A model generated the notes under the pieces. That model saw only the letters and a program-made list of their open reading frames with translations. It was not told where the DNA came from and did no database searches. A DNA stretch of 64,000 bases from CAZWCE01 sp964632505 (lineage in GTDB: Bacteria > Planctomycetota > Planctomycetia > Pirellulales > Thermoguttaceae): the NCBI GenBank assembly GCA_964632505.1, contig CAZWCE010000011.1, positions 95,561 through 159,560 on the forward strand, read 5' to 3'. Of the stretch, positions 44,544 to 53,783 are shown piece by piece. A program made the translations under genes and the position numbers. Position 1 is the first letter of the stretch. Every line of letters starts with the position of its first letter.

Positions 44544-46415
44544 ATGTCCTCGACAATGCAGACAAACTCATCCGATGGTACATGGTCAAATCCTTCGTCG
44601 GAACTCCGGCTCCTGCCCTCCCATCGGCGGCATGACCGGCTCGTGCGAAGTATGACGTGGACCCTGCTGGGAATGATTGCGCTACTGCTTTTCCTATTGA
44701 TCTGGCCCGAATTCGCGCTCTCGCAAGACATGCGGTACATCCCCAAATCGCCGCTGAGCATTCCGGGCGAAGCCAAACTTCCCGACGAGCCGAGCGAAGT
44801 GGGCGGAAGCACCACGATTCTGGTCGACGAGTTGAAAGGGCTGATTTTCGTCGACGATAAGGAGAAGGTGGTCCTCGGCAAGCTCAATTTCCAGGGGATC
44901 GATGTCGACGGTGAACTCCGGCTGGTCAAATCGAGTGCGTTCCGCAAAATGGTGGCAAAGTATCTCGGTGGCCCGGTGAGCATCCATCGGTTGAATGAAC
45001 TCTCTCGAGATGTGGTTCTGTTTTATCGCCGCAACGATCGGCCGGTGGTCGATGTCAGCATTCCCGAACAAGACATCACCGACGGCGTCGTGCAGGTGGT
45101 GGTCACCGAAGCCCGCATCGGAGAGGTGAAATTCGAGGGAGCCCGGCATTTCGACACTTCGCTGTTGGACCGCAAGCTGTGCATTCATCCGGGTCAGCGC
45201 ATCTCCGAAATGCAACTTCTGGAGGAGCTCCGTTGGCTGAATCAGAATCCGTTTCGCGAGATCGACCTCACATTGCAACCGGGCAGTGAGTTCGGAGAAA
45301 CCGATGTGGTCTTCCAGGTGAACGACGATCATCCGGTACGGTTCTATACGGGCTATGAAGATACCGGTACGCGGGAGACCGACCTGGAGCGGCTCATCTT
45401 CGGCGTGAACTGGGGAAACGCCTTATGGCGCGATCATATTTTCAGTTATCAATACACCGCCAGCCCCGACTTCCGAAAGGTGCAATCCCATTCGGCGATC
45501 TACTCGATTCCCATGATCCATCGCGATCAACTGCTCATGTACGGCAGTTACGCCACGATCGAACCGGCGGTCCTCCCCTTTACCAATTCCGGGCTCGCCT
45601 GGCAAAGCGGATTTCTCTATCACAAGCGATTGCGGCCGAGAATCTACAATAAAGAGACCCGCTACGAACACCGTTTGGTCGGAGGGTTCGAATTCACCCA
45701 AACCAATACCGACCTCGATTTCGGCGGAACCGACGTTGCCGACTACGATGCCGACATCGCGCAGATGGTCTTCGGTTATCACGGCGTCAAATACGAACCA
45801 TGCGGCTCCTGGGCCCTCGGAGGCGATCTCTATATCAGCCCGGGCGGTTTTTCCCGATACAATCGCGATGTTTTCCTGCAACAACTCCGCGCCGGTGCCC
45901 GCGCCGATTACATCTATTCCCGCATGTATCTGGAGCGTTATCGCGATATCTTCGACGGGGGACTGAAGAGCCGAATCCGTCTCACGGGGCAGGTTTCCGA
46001 CGCGAATCTCATCCCCAGCGAGCAGCTCGGTTTCGGCGGCTACAACTCCGTTCGGGGATATGACTGGCGGCTGGTCAACGGCGACGCGGGCTACATCCTC
46101 AACTGCGAGATACTGACCGATCCGGTCTCGCTCGGATTGAACCGTTGGTGCTGCCATGAGCGGGAAGACAAGCTGCAATTCCTATGGTTCTTCGACCACG
46201 GCATCGCCATGTACCACACGCTGACCCATAATCAACGTCAACGACTCAACGGCGAAAGACCACAATACGACCTTTACAGTACCGGCATCGGCATGCGTTA
46301 CATGATGCGACCGAACATCAACATACGTTTCGATTACGGCTGGCAACTGGCCGATCATGTGCCGAACGATACCGTCTCGAGCCGGCCGCACGTGTCGATC
46401 ATCGTCGCCCGATGA
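44544..46415 (+). CDS. TpsB/ShlB-type outer-membrane transporter of two-partner secretion
   Basis: A 624-residue Omp85-superfamily protein that exports a partner exoprotein through the outer membrane (type Vb secretion). An extended N-terminal region precedes the hydrophobic signal segment at about 37-58 (WTLLGMIALLLFLLIWPEF). Two POTRA-like domains (about 105-260) include IEVKF-like GEVKFEGARHFDTSLLDRKL and EELRWLNQNPFREIDLTL. The barrel (about 265-624) holds the VRGY tetrad of the L6 loop in FGGYNSVRGYDWRLV and ends in SRPHVSIIVAR. TAAGGAGG before ATG 44544 is the best ribosome binding site in the window. No TpsA partner is adjacent; the large exoprotein at 1-1853 is a conceivable but unproven client. 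Confidence 0.88.
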   Translation: MSSTMQTNSSDGTWSNPSSELRLLPSHRRHDRLVRSMTWTLLGMIALLLFLLIWPEFALSQDMRYIPKSPLSIPGEAKLPDEPSEVGGSTTILVDELKGLIFVDDKEKVVLGKLNFQGIDVDGELRLVKSSAFRKMVAKYLGGPVSIHRLNELSRDVVLFYRRNDRPVVDVSIPEQDITDGVVQVVVTEARIGEVKFEGARHFDTSLLDRKLCIHPGQRISEMQLLEELRWLNQNPFREIDLTLQPGSEFGETDVVFQVNDDHPVRFYTGYEDTGTRETDLERLIFGVNWGNALWRDHIFSYQYTASPDFRKVQSHSAIYSIPMIHRDQLLMYGSYATIEPAVLPFTNSGLAWQSGFLYHKRLRPRIYNKETRYEHRLVGGFEFTQTNTDLDFGGTDVADYDADIAQMVFGYHGVKYEPCGSWALGGDLYISPGGFSRYNRDVFLQQLRAGARADYIYSRMYLERYRDIFDGGLKSRIRLTGQVSDANLIPSEQLGFGGYNSVRGYDWRLVNGDAGYILNCEILTDPVSLGLNRWCCHEREDKLQFLWFFDHGIAMYHTLTHNQRQRLNGERPQYDLYSTGIGMRYMMRPNINIRFDYGWQLADHVPNDTVSSRPHVSIIVAR

Positions 46416-46435
46416 ATCGGCGGGAAAACAAGCCC

Positions 46436-46483
46436 AAAAAAAAGAAGCTCGGTTTCCGATAATTGAAGGGAAATCGAGCTTCT
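46436..46483 (-). terminator. Strong rho-independent terminator of the zinc-ribbon gene
   Basis: On the minus strand AGAAGCTCG pairs with CGAGCTTCT (46483-46475 with 46451-46443), extended by TTTCC/GGAAA, and runs into eight U (46443-46436). It lies 175 bases after the zinc-ribbon stop and also faces the end of the TpsB gene. Confidence 0.75.
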
Positions 46484-46657
46484 CGTATTTCTTGGAAAGC
46501 GACGGGCGGCGATGGACCCTTTGTATCTCAACACCTGTGAAACCGGCAGAAAAAAGGTCCCGGAGCTGAATCCGGCGGAGGATGGCGGGGAACCCGGACA
46601 GGCAAGTGTTCAAAAGCCGGACCACTGCAAATGGGTCAAGCCTCTGGAACGAGATCC

Positions 46658-47032
46658 CTAGAAATCGTTCAGTCCCGTGATATACGTGTGACAATGGGGA
46701 CAGATGTGATATCCCAGGTTGATTTCACGCTCGCAATTCGGACAGGCTTTGATATGCGTGGAAGTCGCCGTCGTTTTCTTCTTGCGCTGGAGATACTTGG
46801 GAGTTTTCTTCTTGGGCGGCGTGCCGTCCTGCTCCAGCGATTCGGTAAACTGCTTCATGATCGACGATCCCGGCGCCCCCAGTATATTGAGGACCGAACT
46901 GTCGGAAAGCGCCTTATGCATCACGGGAATCTGCACCTTCGATTTGCATACCGGGCACTTCCCGATTTTTCCCGCCTGCGATTCTTTGGCAGTGAGTTTG
47001 TGTCCGTTGGGACATTGAATCTTGATAGACAT
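46658..47032 (-). CDS. Small double zinc-ribbon protein
   Basis: A 124-residue cytoplasmic protein. An N-terminal ribbon MSIKIQCPNGHKL ... GKCPVCKSKVQIP and a C-terminal ribbon KACPNCEREI ... YHICPHCHTYI are joined by a lysine-rich linker (PKKKTPKYLQRKKK). Each ribbon has two CxxC-like pairs. The N-terminal pattern recurs in many planctomycete proteins fused to varied domains; its role is unknown, and nucleic-acid or protein binding is likely. GGAGGGAAGGG precedes the ATG. The leader has a stem that closes just upstream of that ribosome binding site (47048-47111), so translation may be controlled by folding. Confidence 0.85.
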   Translation of the reverse strand: MSIKIQCPNGHKLTAKESQAGKIGKCPVCKSKVQIPVMHKALSDSSVLNILGAPGSSIMKQFTESLEQDGTPPKKKTPKYLQRKKKTTATSTHIKACPNCEREINLGYHICPHCHTYITGLNDF

Positions 47033-47922
47033 TGCCCTTCCCTCCTAGCGTTGGCCCAAAAGAGCTGCGACCGATCTTGCGTTTCTCGCCTAGTGGAAAC
47101 CACTCCAACGCCAAGGACCGTCGGCCCGGCGCGGATGCGAGCCAAATATAAACACCAATGCCTCCGACAAGTTTCGAAAAACTTATCTTGTTCCAGCAAA
47201 TTCAGCCCCCGGGGAAGATCACCCGACTCGCGGATCGCGAGAGGGTCGAACTCCCCGAATGTCGAAAAAAGACAATTCCTTTGGCGCCAGTTCTCGCGGG
47301 CACGGTATCGATATCGAACAGGCCTTTCCGAAAGCCGAATCTTTCAAACTCGTCAAGTCGATCATCTACGCTGCAAAATTCGAACTTCCAGAAAAATTAT
47401 TGTAAAGAATCCCCGAAAATCAATGGGAAAATCTCGAGGAGGGATTGTTTCTGTTGAGCAGGATGGCAAACCGGGTCGCGGGGAGGACAAAAAATCACGG
47501 CAAAAAAGCCGTTTCTTGTCGACGCTACTTGCTCACTAAATTCACTATAAACGATTTGAACAGAGATCTAAAGAGCATTTGGAAAAAGTTCCACTTTTTT
47601 TTCACACAAATTCCTGAGACATTAATCCCATGTCATCCGATCAAAAAACTGTTCTTTTGGGGGAACCTTGCCTACCACCTTGGAGACGGAGATCGGCCAA
47701 ATGATCCGTCGGTCAGGAACAGGCTTCACAAACACTTCCCAAAAAACGACTTACGATTACAAGATCGAGACCGATCCTCGCGGCAATCACACTGGTTTCC
47801 CGTCGAAGAACCGTCAGGACACCATGAAGACGATGGCGGAGCCCCATGTGATCGATCAAAAGAGAATTTTTCCCGAAAAAGTCCGGGAACCTGGGCGGCG
47901 CCATCCGAAAGGAAAGAGGGTT
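47033..47922. other. 0.9 kb gene-free stretch
   Basis: No frame of either strand here resembles a protein, and the region is more AT-rich than the genes around it. It contains the zinc-ribbon leader stem (47048-47111) and a CTCGCG-gat-CGCGAG hairpin (47227-47241). Nothing else was recognised; an unannotated small RNA or decayed gene is possible. Confidence 0.5.
47048..47111 (-). promoter_or_regulatory. Folded leader upstream of the zinc-ribbon gene
   Basis: On the minus strand GCGTTGG (47111-47105) pairs with CCAACGC (47054-47048), and inside it AGTGG-TTT-CCACT forms a second stem (47104-47092). The outer stem ends 2 bases before the GGAGG ribosome binding site. A regulatory role is an inference. 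Confidence 0.35.
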
Positions 47923-48828
47923 TTAACGGACCAGATCGAACGCCCACCACGCGAAGGCGACCGGCCCGGCCAGAAGGAGGGAATCGAAGATATCGAGCAT
48001 TCCTCCGAAACCAGGAATCCACTTGCTCGAATCCTTCATTTGGGCGTCTCGTTTGAGCAACGATTCGGCCAGGTCGCCGACCATGCCGGAGAGGCCCACA
48101 ACCAGGCCGTAGAGCAGCATTTCGACGATCGAGACGGCTTCGTGATCGGGAAGGTTGTACATCAGCACCGTGAAAGAGAACCAGGATCCCAAACAGGCGA
48201 ACAACAATCCTCCGACGGCACCTTCGATCGTCTTTCGGGGGCTCAAACCGGGCGCCATTTTATTGCGGCCGATCAGACGTCCCACGGTGTAGGCCCCCAC
48301 GTCGGTCATTTTCGTCACCACGATCACCGAACAGACAGCCAGAAGACCGTAAGCCATACGAAGTTGGATGAGGAACGAGGAAAGCAGGCCGATATAGATC
48401 AAGGCGAAGATGGCCCCGGCCAGATTGATCGTCGTGGAACCGGGGCGTTCGAACCTTTGCATCTCGGCGACGAACCCCAGCAACACCGCCGCGGCGAGTC
48501 CCAGGAGCGTCCACACACTGGCGGTGGCCGACCACTGCCAACTTTTATCGATCACCTCTTCGCCGAGCGCCATGTTCAAATCGCGCCAGAGACACCCTCC
48601 CCAACAGGCACAGGCGATGATCAGATTCCCCAGATACACGGTCGAACGCCGGGGAAACATATTCACCGCCTGCATCAAGTCGAGTACTTCCTGCGTCAAC
48701 AGGACGATGCATCCCAAAAAAATCGGCACCAGAACGATCCCGGAGATCGGCGCAATCGCATCGAGTCGACAAATAATCACTAATGCCGCGACGATGGAAA
48801 ACCCTAGAAGCAAACGCCATTTGAGCAT
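47923..48828 (-). CDS. cdsA: Phosphatidate cytidylyltransferase, second copy
   Basis: A 301-residue membrane enzyme with about eight hydrophobic helices (LLLGFSIVAALVIICRL, LVPIFLGCIVLLTQEVL, LLGLAAAVLLGFVAEM and others). It carries TDVGAYTVGRLIGRNKMAP, LSPRKTIEGAVGG and the C-terminal signature SLLKRDAQMKDSSKWIPGFG then GMLDIFDS. The family signature is close to canonical (KR, KD, IPG, GG, D...D), though H becomes F and DR becomes DI. It directly follows uppS by 6 bases, the standard uppS-cdsA order, so this is the orthologue of the usual housekeeping gene. The other copy at 34896 is paired with plsC. Confidence 0.92.
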   Translation of the reverse strand: MLKWRLLLGFSIVAALVIICRLDAIAPISGIVLVPIFLGCIVLLTQEVLDLMQAVNMFPRRSTVYLGNLIIACACWGGCLWRDLNMALGEEVIDKSWQWSATASVWTLLGLAAAVLLGFVAEMQRFERPGSTTINLAGAIFALIYIGLLSSFLIQLRMAYGLLAVCSVIVVTKMTDVGAYTVGRLIGRNKMAPGLSPRKTIEGAVGGLLFACLGSWFSFTVLMYNLPDHEAVSIVEMLLYGLVVGLSGMVGDLAESLLKRDAQMKDSSKWIPGFGGMLDIFDSLLLAGPVAFAWWAFDLVR

Positions 48829-48834
48829 CCGGCT

Positions 48835-49629
48835 CTATCCTTTTTCACCCTGGTTTTCGCTCTCCTGCTCCCTCGGGGAAGCCAACCCACCGAATCGTCG
48901 TTCCCGTCTCCAGTAATCGCGAATCGCGAGGATGAGGTGCTCAGGACCGAACTCCGGCCAGTAATCCTTGGTCACCCAAATTTCGGAATAACTGAGCTGC
49001 CAGAGCAAAAAGTTACTCACTCGCATTTCGCCGGCGGTGCGGATCAAGAGGTCGGGATCGGGCATATCGCAAGTATAGAGATGCCGGCTCAGGCATTGCT
49101 CGTCGATCGCTTCGGGGTCGAGCGTTCCGGCTTGGGTTTCCCGGACGATCGCTCGGACGGCGTCGACGATTTCCCCCCGCCCCCCGTAATTGATCGCCAG
49201 GGCCAGACAGAGCCCGGAATTCCCGGCGCTCATTTCGATCGAGCGGTCCATCTCCTCCTGCACCTCGGGAGGAATGCCTTCCCTTCGACCGATCACCTGC
49301 AATCGGACGCCTTGTCGCATGATCTCGCCGCGCTCTTCGATGAGGTACTGCTGAAGGAGCCGCATCAAAAAGCTGAGCTCCTGTTCAGGACGCTTCCAAT
49401 TCTCGCTCGAGAGGCAGTAGAGTGTCAACTGCCGGACCTCCAAAGCGACGCAGGACTCAACCGTTCGACGCACCGCTCCGACTCCCTTGCGGTGGCCTTC
49501 GATTCGAGGCAATCCCCGCGTCTGCGCCCACCGACCGTTTCCGTCCATGATGACGGCGATATGCTTCGGACGCGACGCTAGCGGAACTTCGTGAAGCGCT
49601 TGCTTGATGTCGGTCACCGAATGGGACAT
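48835..49629 (-). CDS. uppS: Undecaprenyl diphosphate synthase
   Basis: A 264-residue cis-prenyltransferase that builds the C55 lipid carrier for murein and polysaccharide synthesis. The catalytic-site motif is IAVIMDGNGRWAQTRGLPR. Other family blocks are YCLSSENWKRP, ALAINYGGRGEIVDAV and DPDLLIRTAGEMRVSNFLLW followed by the SEIWVT segment. Length is normal. It precedes cdsA by 6 bases on the same strand. Confidence 0.96.
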   Translation of the reverse strand: MSHSVTDIKQALHEVPLASRPKHIAVIMDGNGRWAQTRGLPRIEGHRKGVGAVRRTVESCVALEVRQLTLYCLSSENWKRPEQELSFLMRLLQQYLIEERGEIMRQGVRLQVIGRREGIPPEVQEEMDRSIEMSAGNSGLCLALAINYGGRGEIVDAVRAIVRETQAGTLDPEAIDEQCLSRHLYTCDMPDPDLLIRTAGEMRVSNFLLWQLSYSEIWVTKDYWPEFGPEHLILAIRDYWRRERRFGGLASPREQESENQGEKG

Positions 49630-49724
49630 CGCTCAATCTCTTTCCATCGATTCCATGGGAGGTTGCCCCTTGTCGAAAAAACCCGCAGGGAAAACAGAAG
49701 GTCCTCACCGCCGGGCGGTCGGTC

Positions 49725-51011
49725 TCAGTCGAGGATCGTCTGATCGCGATCGGGCCCGACCGAGAGGATCTCGATGGGGCACCCCACCAATTCGGCGATG
49801 CAGTCCAAATAATGTCGCACCGGTTGCGGCAAATCCTTGCGGCGACGAATTCCGGTCAAATCGTCTTCCCAGGCGGGCAAGGTTTCATAGATCGGCTTCA
49901 CGCGACGGACGTCGTCGACATGACTCGGGAAGTGGTGGATTTCCCGGCCATCGAGTTCGTAGGCCTTGCAGATTTTGAGTTCCGGCAGACCACTGAGCAC
50001 ATCGAGCAGCATGACGGCCAAAACATCCACCCCACTAAGCCGGGCGGTGTAGCGAGCGGCGACGGCGTCGAACCAGCCACACCGACGAGGCCTTTTGGTC
50101 ACCGTGCCGTATTCGTTGCCCTGATCGCGGATCTGCTGACCGATTTCATTGTCCTGCTCGGTGGGAAACGGTCCTCCGCCCACCCGAGTGGTATACGCCT
50201 TGAGAATACCGATCACCTTGGTGACGTGGGCACCGGGGATGCCCGATCCGTTGGAGACGCCCACCCCGGAACTGTTACTGCTGGTGACAAAAGGGAAAGT
50301 GCCGTGGTCGATGTCGAGGAGCGCTCCCTGGGCTCCTTCGAACAGAATTCTTCGCCCTTGGTCGGCCTGATCGAGCAGGAAAGTGGTCGTGTCGGCCACG
50401 AACGGCTCGAGTCGTTCGGCATAGGCGGCATACTGTTGGTAGATCTTGTCGGCATCGAGTGTTTCGGGCGGCTGGTCATCAGAAAGCCCCTGTAGAATCT
50501 TATTCTTGGCGCGGACGATCTCCTCAAGTCGGCTCCGAAAATTCGGTCGATAGAGGTCGCCCAAGCGAACCGCCAGCGACCGACCGACTTTGTCGCGATA
50601 GCACGGGCCGATGCCGCGCATGGTCGTCCCGATCGCCTCTCCACCGGCGCAGAGCACATTGAGCAGGCGATCCTCCTCGAAATGCCAGGGAAAAATGACG
50701 TGGGCCCGATCGCTGAGCATGAGGTTGTCGCCGACGATGATGCCTTCTTTGCTCAGTTGGTCCATCTCCTCAATCAACGCCGGGGGATTCAACACCACCC
50801 CGCCGGCGATGACGCATTGCACGTTGACCGAAAAGATCCCACTGGGAATGAGCGACAATTTATACGTTTTGTCTCCCACCACCACCGTGTGACCGGCATT
50901 GGCCCCACCTTGGTATCGCACCACGATTTCGTGCTGTCTGGTCAAATAGTCGACGATCTTTCCCTTGGCTTCATCGCCCCATTGGAGCCCAATCACACAC
51001 GTTGCCGGCAC
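49725..51011 (-). CDS. purA: Adenylosuccinate synthase
   Basis: A 428-residue GTP-dependent ligase forming adenylosuccinate from IMP and aspartate. The P-loop is CVIGLQWGDEAKGKIVDYL; the near-universal GDEGKGK is GDEAKGK here. GGANAGHTVVV, the HGTFPFVTSSNSSGVG IMP loop, TKRPRRCGWFD and GPDRDQTI are present. No ATG starts the family; GTG 51011 gives MPATCVIG, matching typical N-termini, and follows GAGGGG 6 bases upstream. TTG 51035 is less likely. No operon partner. Confidence 0.96.
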   Translation of the reverse strand: MPATCVIGLQWGDEAKGKIVDYLTRQHEIVVRYQGGANAGHTVVVGDKTYKLSLIPSGIFSVNVQCVIAGGVVLNPPALIEEMDQLSKEGIIVGDNLMLSDRAHVIFPWHFEEDRLLNVLCAGGEAIGTTMRGIGPCYRDKVGRSLAVRLGDLYRPNFRSRLEEIVRAKNKILQGLSDDQPPETLDADKIYQQYAAYAERLEPFVADTTTFLLDQADQGRRILFEGAQGALLDIDHGTFPFVTSSNSSGVGVSNGSGIPGAHVTKVIGILKAYTTRVGGGPFPTEQDNEIGQQIRDQGNEYGTVTKRPRRCGWFDAVAARYTARLSGVDVLAVMLLDVLSGLPELKICKAYELDGREIHHFPSHVDDVRRVKPIYETLPAWEDDLTGIRRRKDLPQPVRHYLDCIAELVGCPIEILSVGPDRDQTILD

Positions 51012-51339
51012 GGCGTTCCCCTCTATGCTTACCAAATGTACTTATCAAACAACTTCAACGAATCTCAATTGTTCGGCGCAAACCACGTTTCCTTCGATGA
51101 CCTCGAAAAACAGTCGTAAAAAAACAAAGGTCTCGACAGTCGAAATCGCTCCGCGTTCCCCACGGGCTGATCCCTTAAAGGTATCCGAAACAACAGACCA
51201 AACTCTCCAATCGTACCACCTTTTCAGATTTCGTTCAAGGACCGAAAAACCGCAAGCAAGCGGAAGAAAGCGGTTTGGCCGAAGGTTTGCCCGAAAAAGA
51301 GAATCACAGGAAAGAATCGCGCCCTCGGGGCTCAAGAAC
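51012..51339. other. Intergenic between coaD and purA
   Basis: A 328-base, A-rich gap. No promoter, terminator or gene was recognised with confidence. Confidence 0.4.
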
Positions 51340-51852
51340 TCAGCCGCCGGTGCGTTGCCCGATGCGCGCCGCAACCGCTTCGGCCACCTCATCATGGAGA
51401 AAACGCCGGAGCTGCTCGATACCACTGACCGAGGCGATCTCCTTGATCAGCGAACTGGAAACATGGGCAAGTTCTCCATCGGCGATCATGAACAGCGTTT
51501 CGATCTCCGGGGCCAGATTTCGATTGGCCATCATCATGGTCAGTTCCGCGGGGATGTCGGTGATCGGCCGGACCCCGCGAATCATCACCTTCGCGTTGCA
51601 CTCCTTCGCAAAATTCACCGTAAGCCCCTTGAACGTAAGGACTTCCATATTTTCAACATGCGGCAGGCAGCGGCGAATCAACGCGACACGCTCCTCCGGC
51701 GAGAACCAGGGGCCCTTGTCGCGATTGATGCCGATCGCCACGATCAGACGGTCGAAGAGCTTACCCGCCCTTTCGATCACGTTCATGTGCCCGAGGGTGA
51801 TCGGATCGAACGATCCCGGATAGATGGCGATGCGGGGACTCAAGGAAGACAT
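51340..51852 (-). CDS. coaD: Phosphopantetheine adenylyltransferase
   Basis: A 170-residue enzyme adding AMP to 4'-phosphopantetheine in coenzyme A synthesis. The nucleotidyltransferase motif T-x-G-H is in AIYPGSFDPITLGHMNVIER. NRDKGPWFSPEERV and GLTVNFAKECNAKVMIRGVR are typical, and the ISSSxxR-like block reads HVSSSLIKEIA. Length is normal. It lies about 60 bases downstream of the lipoprotein gene. Confidence 0.96.
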   Translation of the reverse strand: MSSLSPRIAIYPGSFDPITLGHMNVIERAGKLFDRLIVAIGINRDKGPWFSPEERVALIRRCLPHVENMEVLTFKGLTVNFAKECNAKVMIRGVRPITDIPAELTMMMANRNLAPEIETLFMIADGELAHVSSSLIKEIASVSGIEQLRRFLHDEVAEAVAARIGQRTGG

Positions 51853-51910
51853 AGGCAGAGGGGTTCAGAAAATCGGGAGGGGGCGATCCGTCATCGGCAT
51901 CACCGGTTCA

Positions 51911-52636
51911 TCAATCAAAAACCATCGGCGGATTCTCCAGCCGTTCGGCGATCTTGGCGATGATCTTCTCTTCCAGCACCGGATCACGCCCGATCGGAAT
52001 CCACCCCTGCGAGCGAGGCGAAACTCCGGCCGGCTGCGCCACTTGGCTGAATGATTCATCATACTCGAAAACCGCTCGGTCGGCAATCGACTCGGAAGGT
52101 TGGACCAAATCTTCCAAATCCTTATACACCGCCACTTCGACGAGGTACCCCTCCGCTTCCGGAATGACGCGGACCACCGCTCGTCGGCGGATCGTCTGCA
52201 AGGTCGATTCCAGTCGTTGCCTGCCCGAGGCGGAATCGCTACGCCAGGGCTCCATGAGGGAAGCGCCGATGAGCGGTTTCGTATCCAACCGACCTTCGGT
52301 CAAAATATCGCCGTACCGGCGGACCGGCTCCTCGCGTTCAATCTGAAAATCGTCGTCGATCACATCCACGATCGCCTCCCAAAGCACTTGGGGATCTCGA
52401 GCTTGGAGAAAGACCGGATTCTGATTCGACGTGTGCACCGATTGCCAGGGAACAGGCGCGGGGGAATCGATCAAGGCACACCCGGCGAGAAAGCAAAAAA
52501 CTCCCAAGGAACAAGCCGACCACCGGAGCGGCGAACTCGGCCCCCATCGGACGGAGCGACGGGACGAGGTGCATTCTTTCCTCCCCGCTTGGCGAGAGCA
52601 TGTTTTCCGCAAAAGGTATTCGAAGGTTTTCAGCAC
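51911..52636 (-). CDS. Hypothetical lipoprotein
   Basis: A 241-residue protein of unknown function. The N-terminal hydrophobic segment SACSLGVFCFLAGC ends in a lipobox (LAGC) near residue 54, so the mature protein should be lipid-anchored. The positively charged N-terminus before it is long for a signal peptide. The mature part has a mixed alpha/beta look (LWEAIVDVIDDDFQIEREEP, VVRVIPEAEGYLVEVAVYKD). It starts with GTG 52636; no better in-frame start is visible. A frame-shifted ATG at 52601 has a better GGAGG but leads nowhere. Probably co-transcribed with coaD. Confidence 0.7.
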   Translation of the reverse strand: MLKTFEYLLRKTCSRQAGRKECTSSRRSVRWGPSSPLRWSACSLGVFCFLAGCALIDSPAPVPWQSVHTSNQNPVFLQARDPQVLWEAIVDVIDDDFQIEREEPVRRYGDILTEGRLDTKPLIGASLMEPWRSDSASGRQRLESTLQTIRRRAVVRVIPEAEGYLVEVAVYKDLEDLVQPSESIADRAVFEYDESFSQVAQPAGVSPRSQGWIPIGRDPVLEEKIIAKIAERLENPPMVFD

Positions 52637-52676
52637 TTTTTTGATCCTTGATTCATCACGTGATACCCTCCCGCGC

Positions 52677-53783
52677 TTACCAGCGAAGGGAGCAGCCCAC
52701 GCCCACCGAGTCGGTTTTCACCCAGGGAAACACGGCGAGGTGCCGGCGATCCCAGTCGGTCGCAACCACCACTTCGGAGGCGAGGACCGCCAACCACCAT
52801 CCCAAAAACGCCTGAGAGAGATAGTGCGATTCGCTGTCGATCCGCTGCCAACAGGGAAAAAGACTCATCCCCACGAAAGTGGCCTTCCACAATAATCCGT
52901 CATGCAGGTGGGCCGCTTGCAACAAGGGGACCGTGGCGATGAACGCATGCCCACTGGCACCGTGGGAGTCATCGAAGGGACGCCATCGCGATCCCCTCCC
53001 CTCGTTCGGCCGCGAAGCTCCCAGGCCGTATTGCAACACCCAGAGCATTGGTCCGCCGACCAGATAGCTCCGAAACGACCGTTGGCTCCAGGTGGCCAAT
53101 GAGCTCCCCAAGGCCGAAGTCGGCGAGCCATCGTGCCATCCCCCTCCCAAATAGGTCAACGCAAGCATTCCGGGAACCAGGTAATGCCCCTCCCCCATCC
53201 ATTTCCAGCCGGCTAAAAAACCACTGAAATCGCTATCGTTCACCTCGCGGCGATTCCAGTCCTGAAAATCGGAATCCAACGATGTATTCGCCAAGATCGC
53301 CGCCAATCCGACACCGAGGCCAAGCGTCGCCAATGGTCGCCGGGTATAGAATCGGCAGTAATCGTCGCATGTGGCATGGATCAGTTCTCCACTGGTCCGC
53401 CAGACCGAAACGCAAGTACATTCCAGTATCGGGAAAGAACCGTACCGACGGCTCCCGCTCCGACTGCAATCGCACTCGGAAGGAAGGAGCGTGGGCGATT
53501 CTCGGCATCGGCCAGCGAACGACGGCCCGTGATCGGCGAAAGAACTTCCGACGAAGGGCTCTTCTTGGTAATGCATCGAGAAGTCCTGCGAAAGGGCGAT
53601 CCTTCGTCGGGAAGACGGCTGGAGGATGGTTGGACTCCTCTCCGCTGAAATCGCCCATGCCTTTTCCTCCCCCACGGTCGGCAATCTGAGCGTCTCTCCG
53701 CCCTGGAAATCGAGCCCGAGGCTCGCGTTGGCGGCGAACATCACCAAAAGGGTAGATCGGAAGAAGCAGGGAATTCGTCTCAT
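52677..53783 (-). CDS. PAP2-family phosphatase-like membrane protein
   Basis: A 368-residue protein with a signal segment (FFRSTLLVMFAANASLG). The C-terminal 200 residues carry the PAP2 acid-phosphatase fold: GLGASRPNEG (motif 1, RP), DSHGASGHAFIATVP (motif 2, SGH with catalytic His) and RIDSESHYLSQAFLGWW (motif 3, H present but Q in place of the usual D four residues later). PAP2 enzymes dephosphorylate lipid phosphates or diphosphates. The substituted third motif makes activity uncertain. The N-terminal 130 residues are unassigned. ATG 53783 follows TTGGAG. Confidence 0.8.
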   Translation of the reverse strand: MRRIPCFFRSTLLVMFAANASLGLDFQGGETLRLPTVGEEKAWAISAERSPTILQPSSRRRIALSQDFSMHYQEEPFVGSSFADHGPSFAGRCRESPTLLPSECDCSRSGSRRYGSFPILECTCVSVWRTSGELIHATCDDYCRFYTRRPLATLGLGVGLAAILANTSLDSDFQDWNRREVNDSDFSGFLAGWKWMGEGHYLVPGMLALTYLGGGWHDGSPTSALGSSLATWSQRSFRSYLVGGPMLWVLQYGLGASRPNEGRGSRWRPFDDSHGASGHAFIATVPLLQAAHLHDGLLWKATFVGMSLFPCWQRIDSESHYLSQAFLGWWLAVLASEVVVATDWDRRHLAVFPWVKTDSVGVGCSLRW

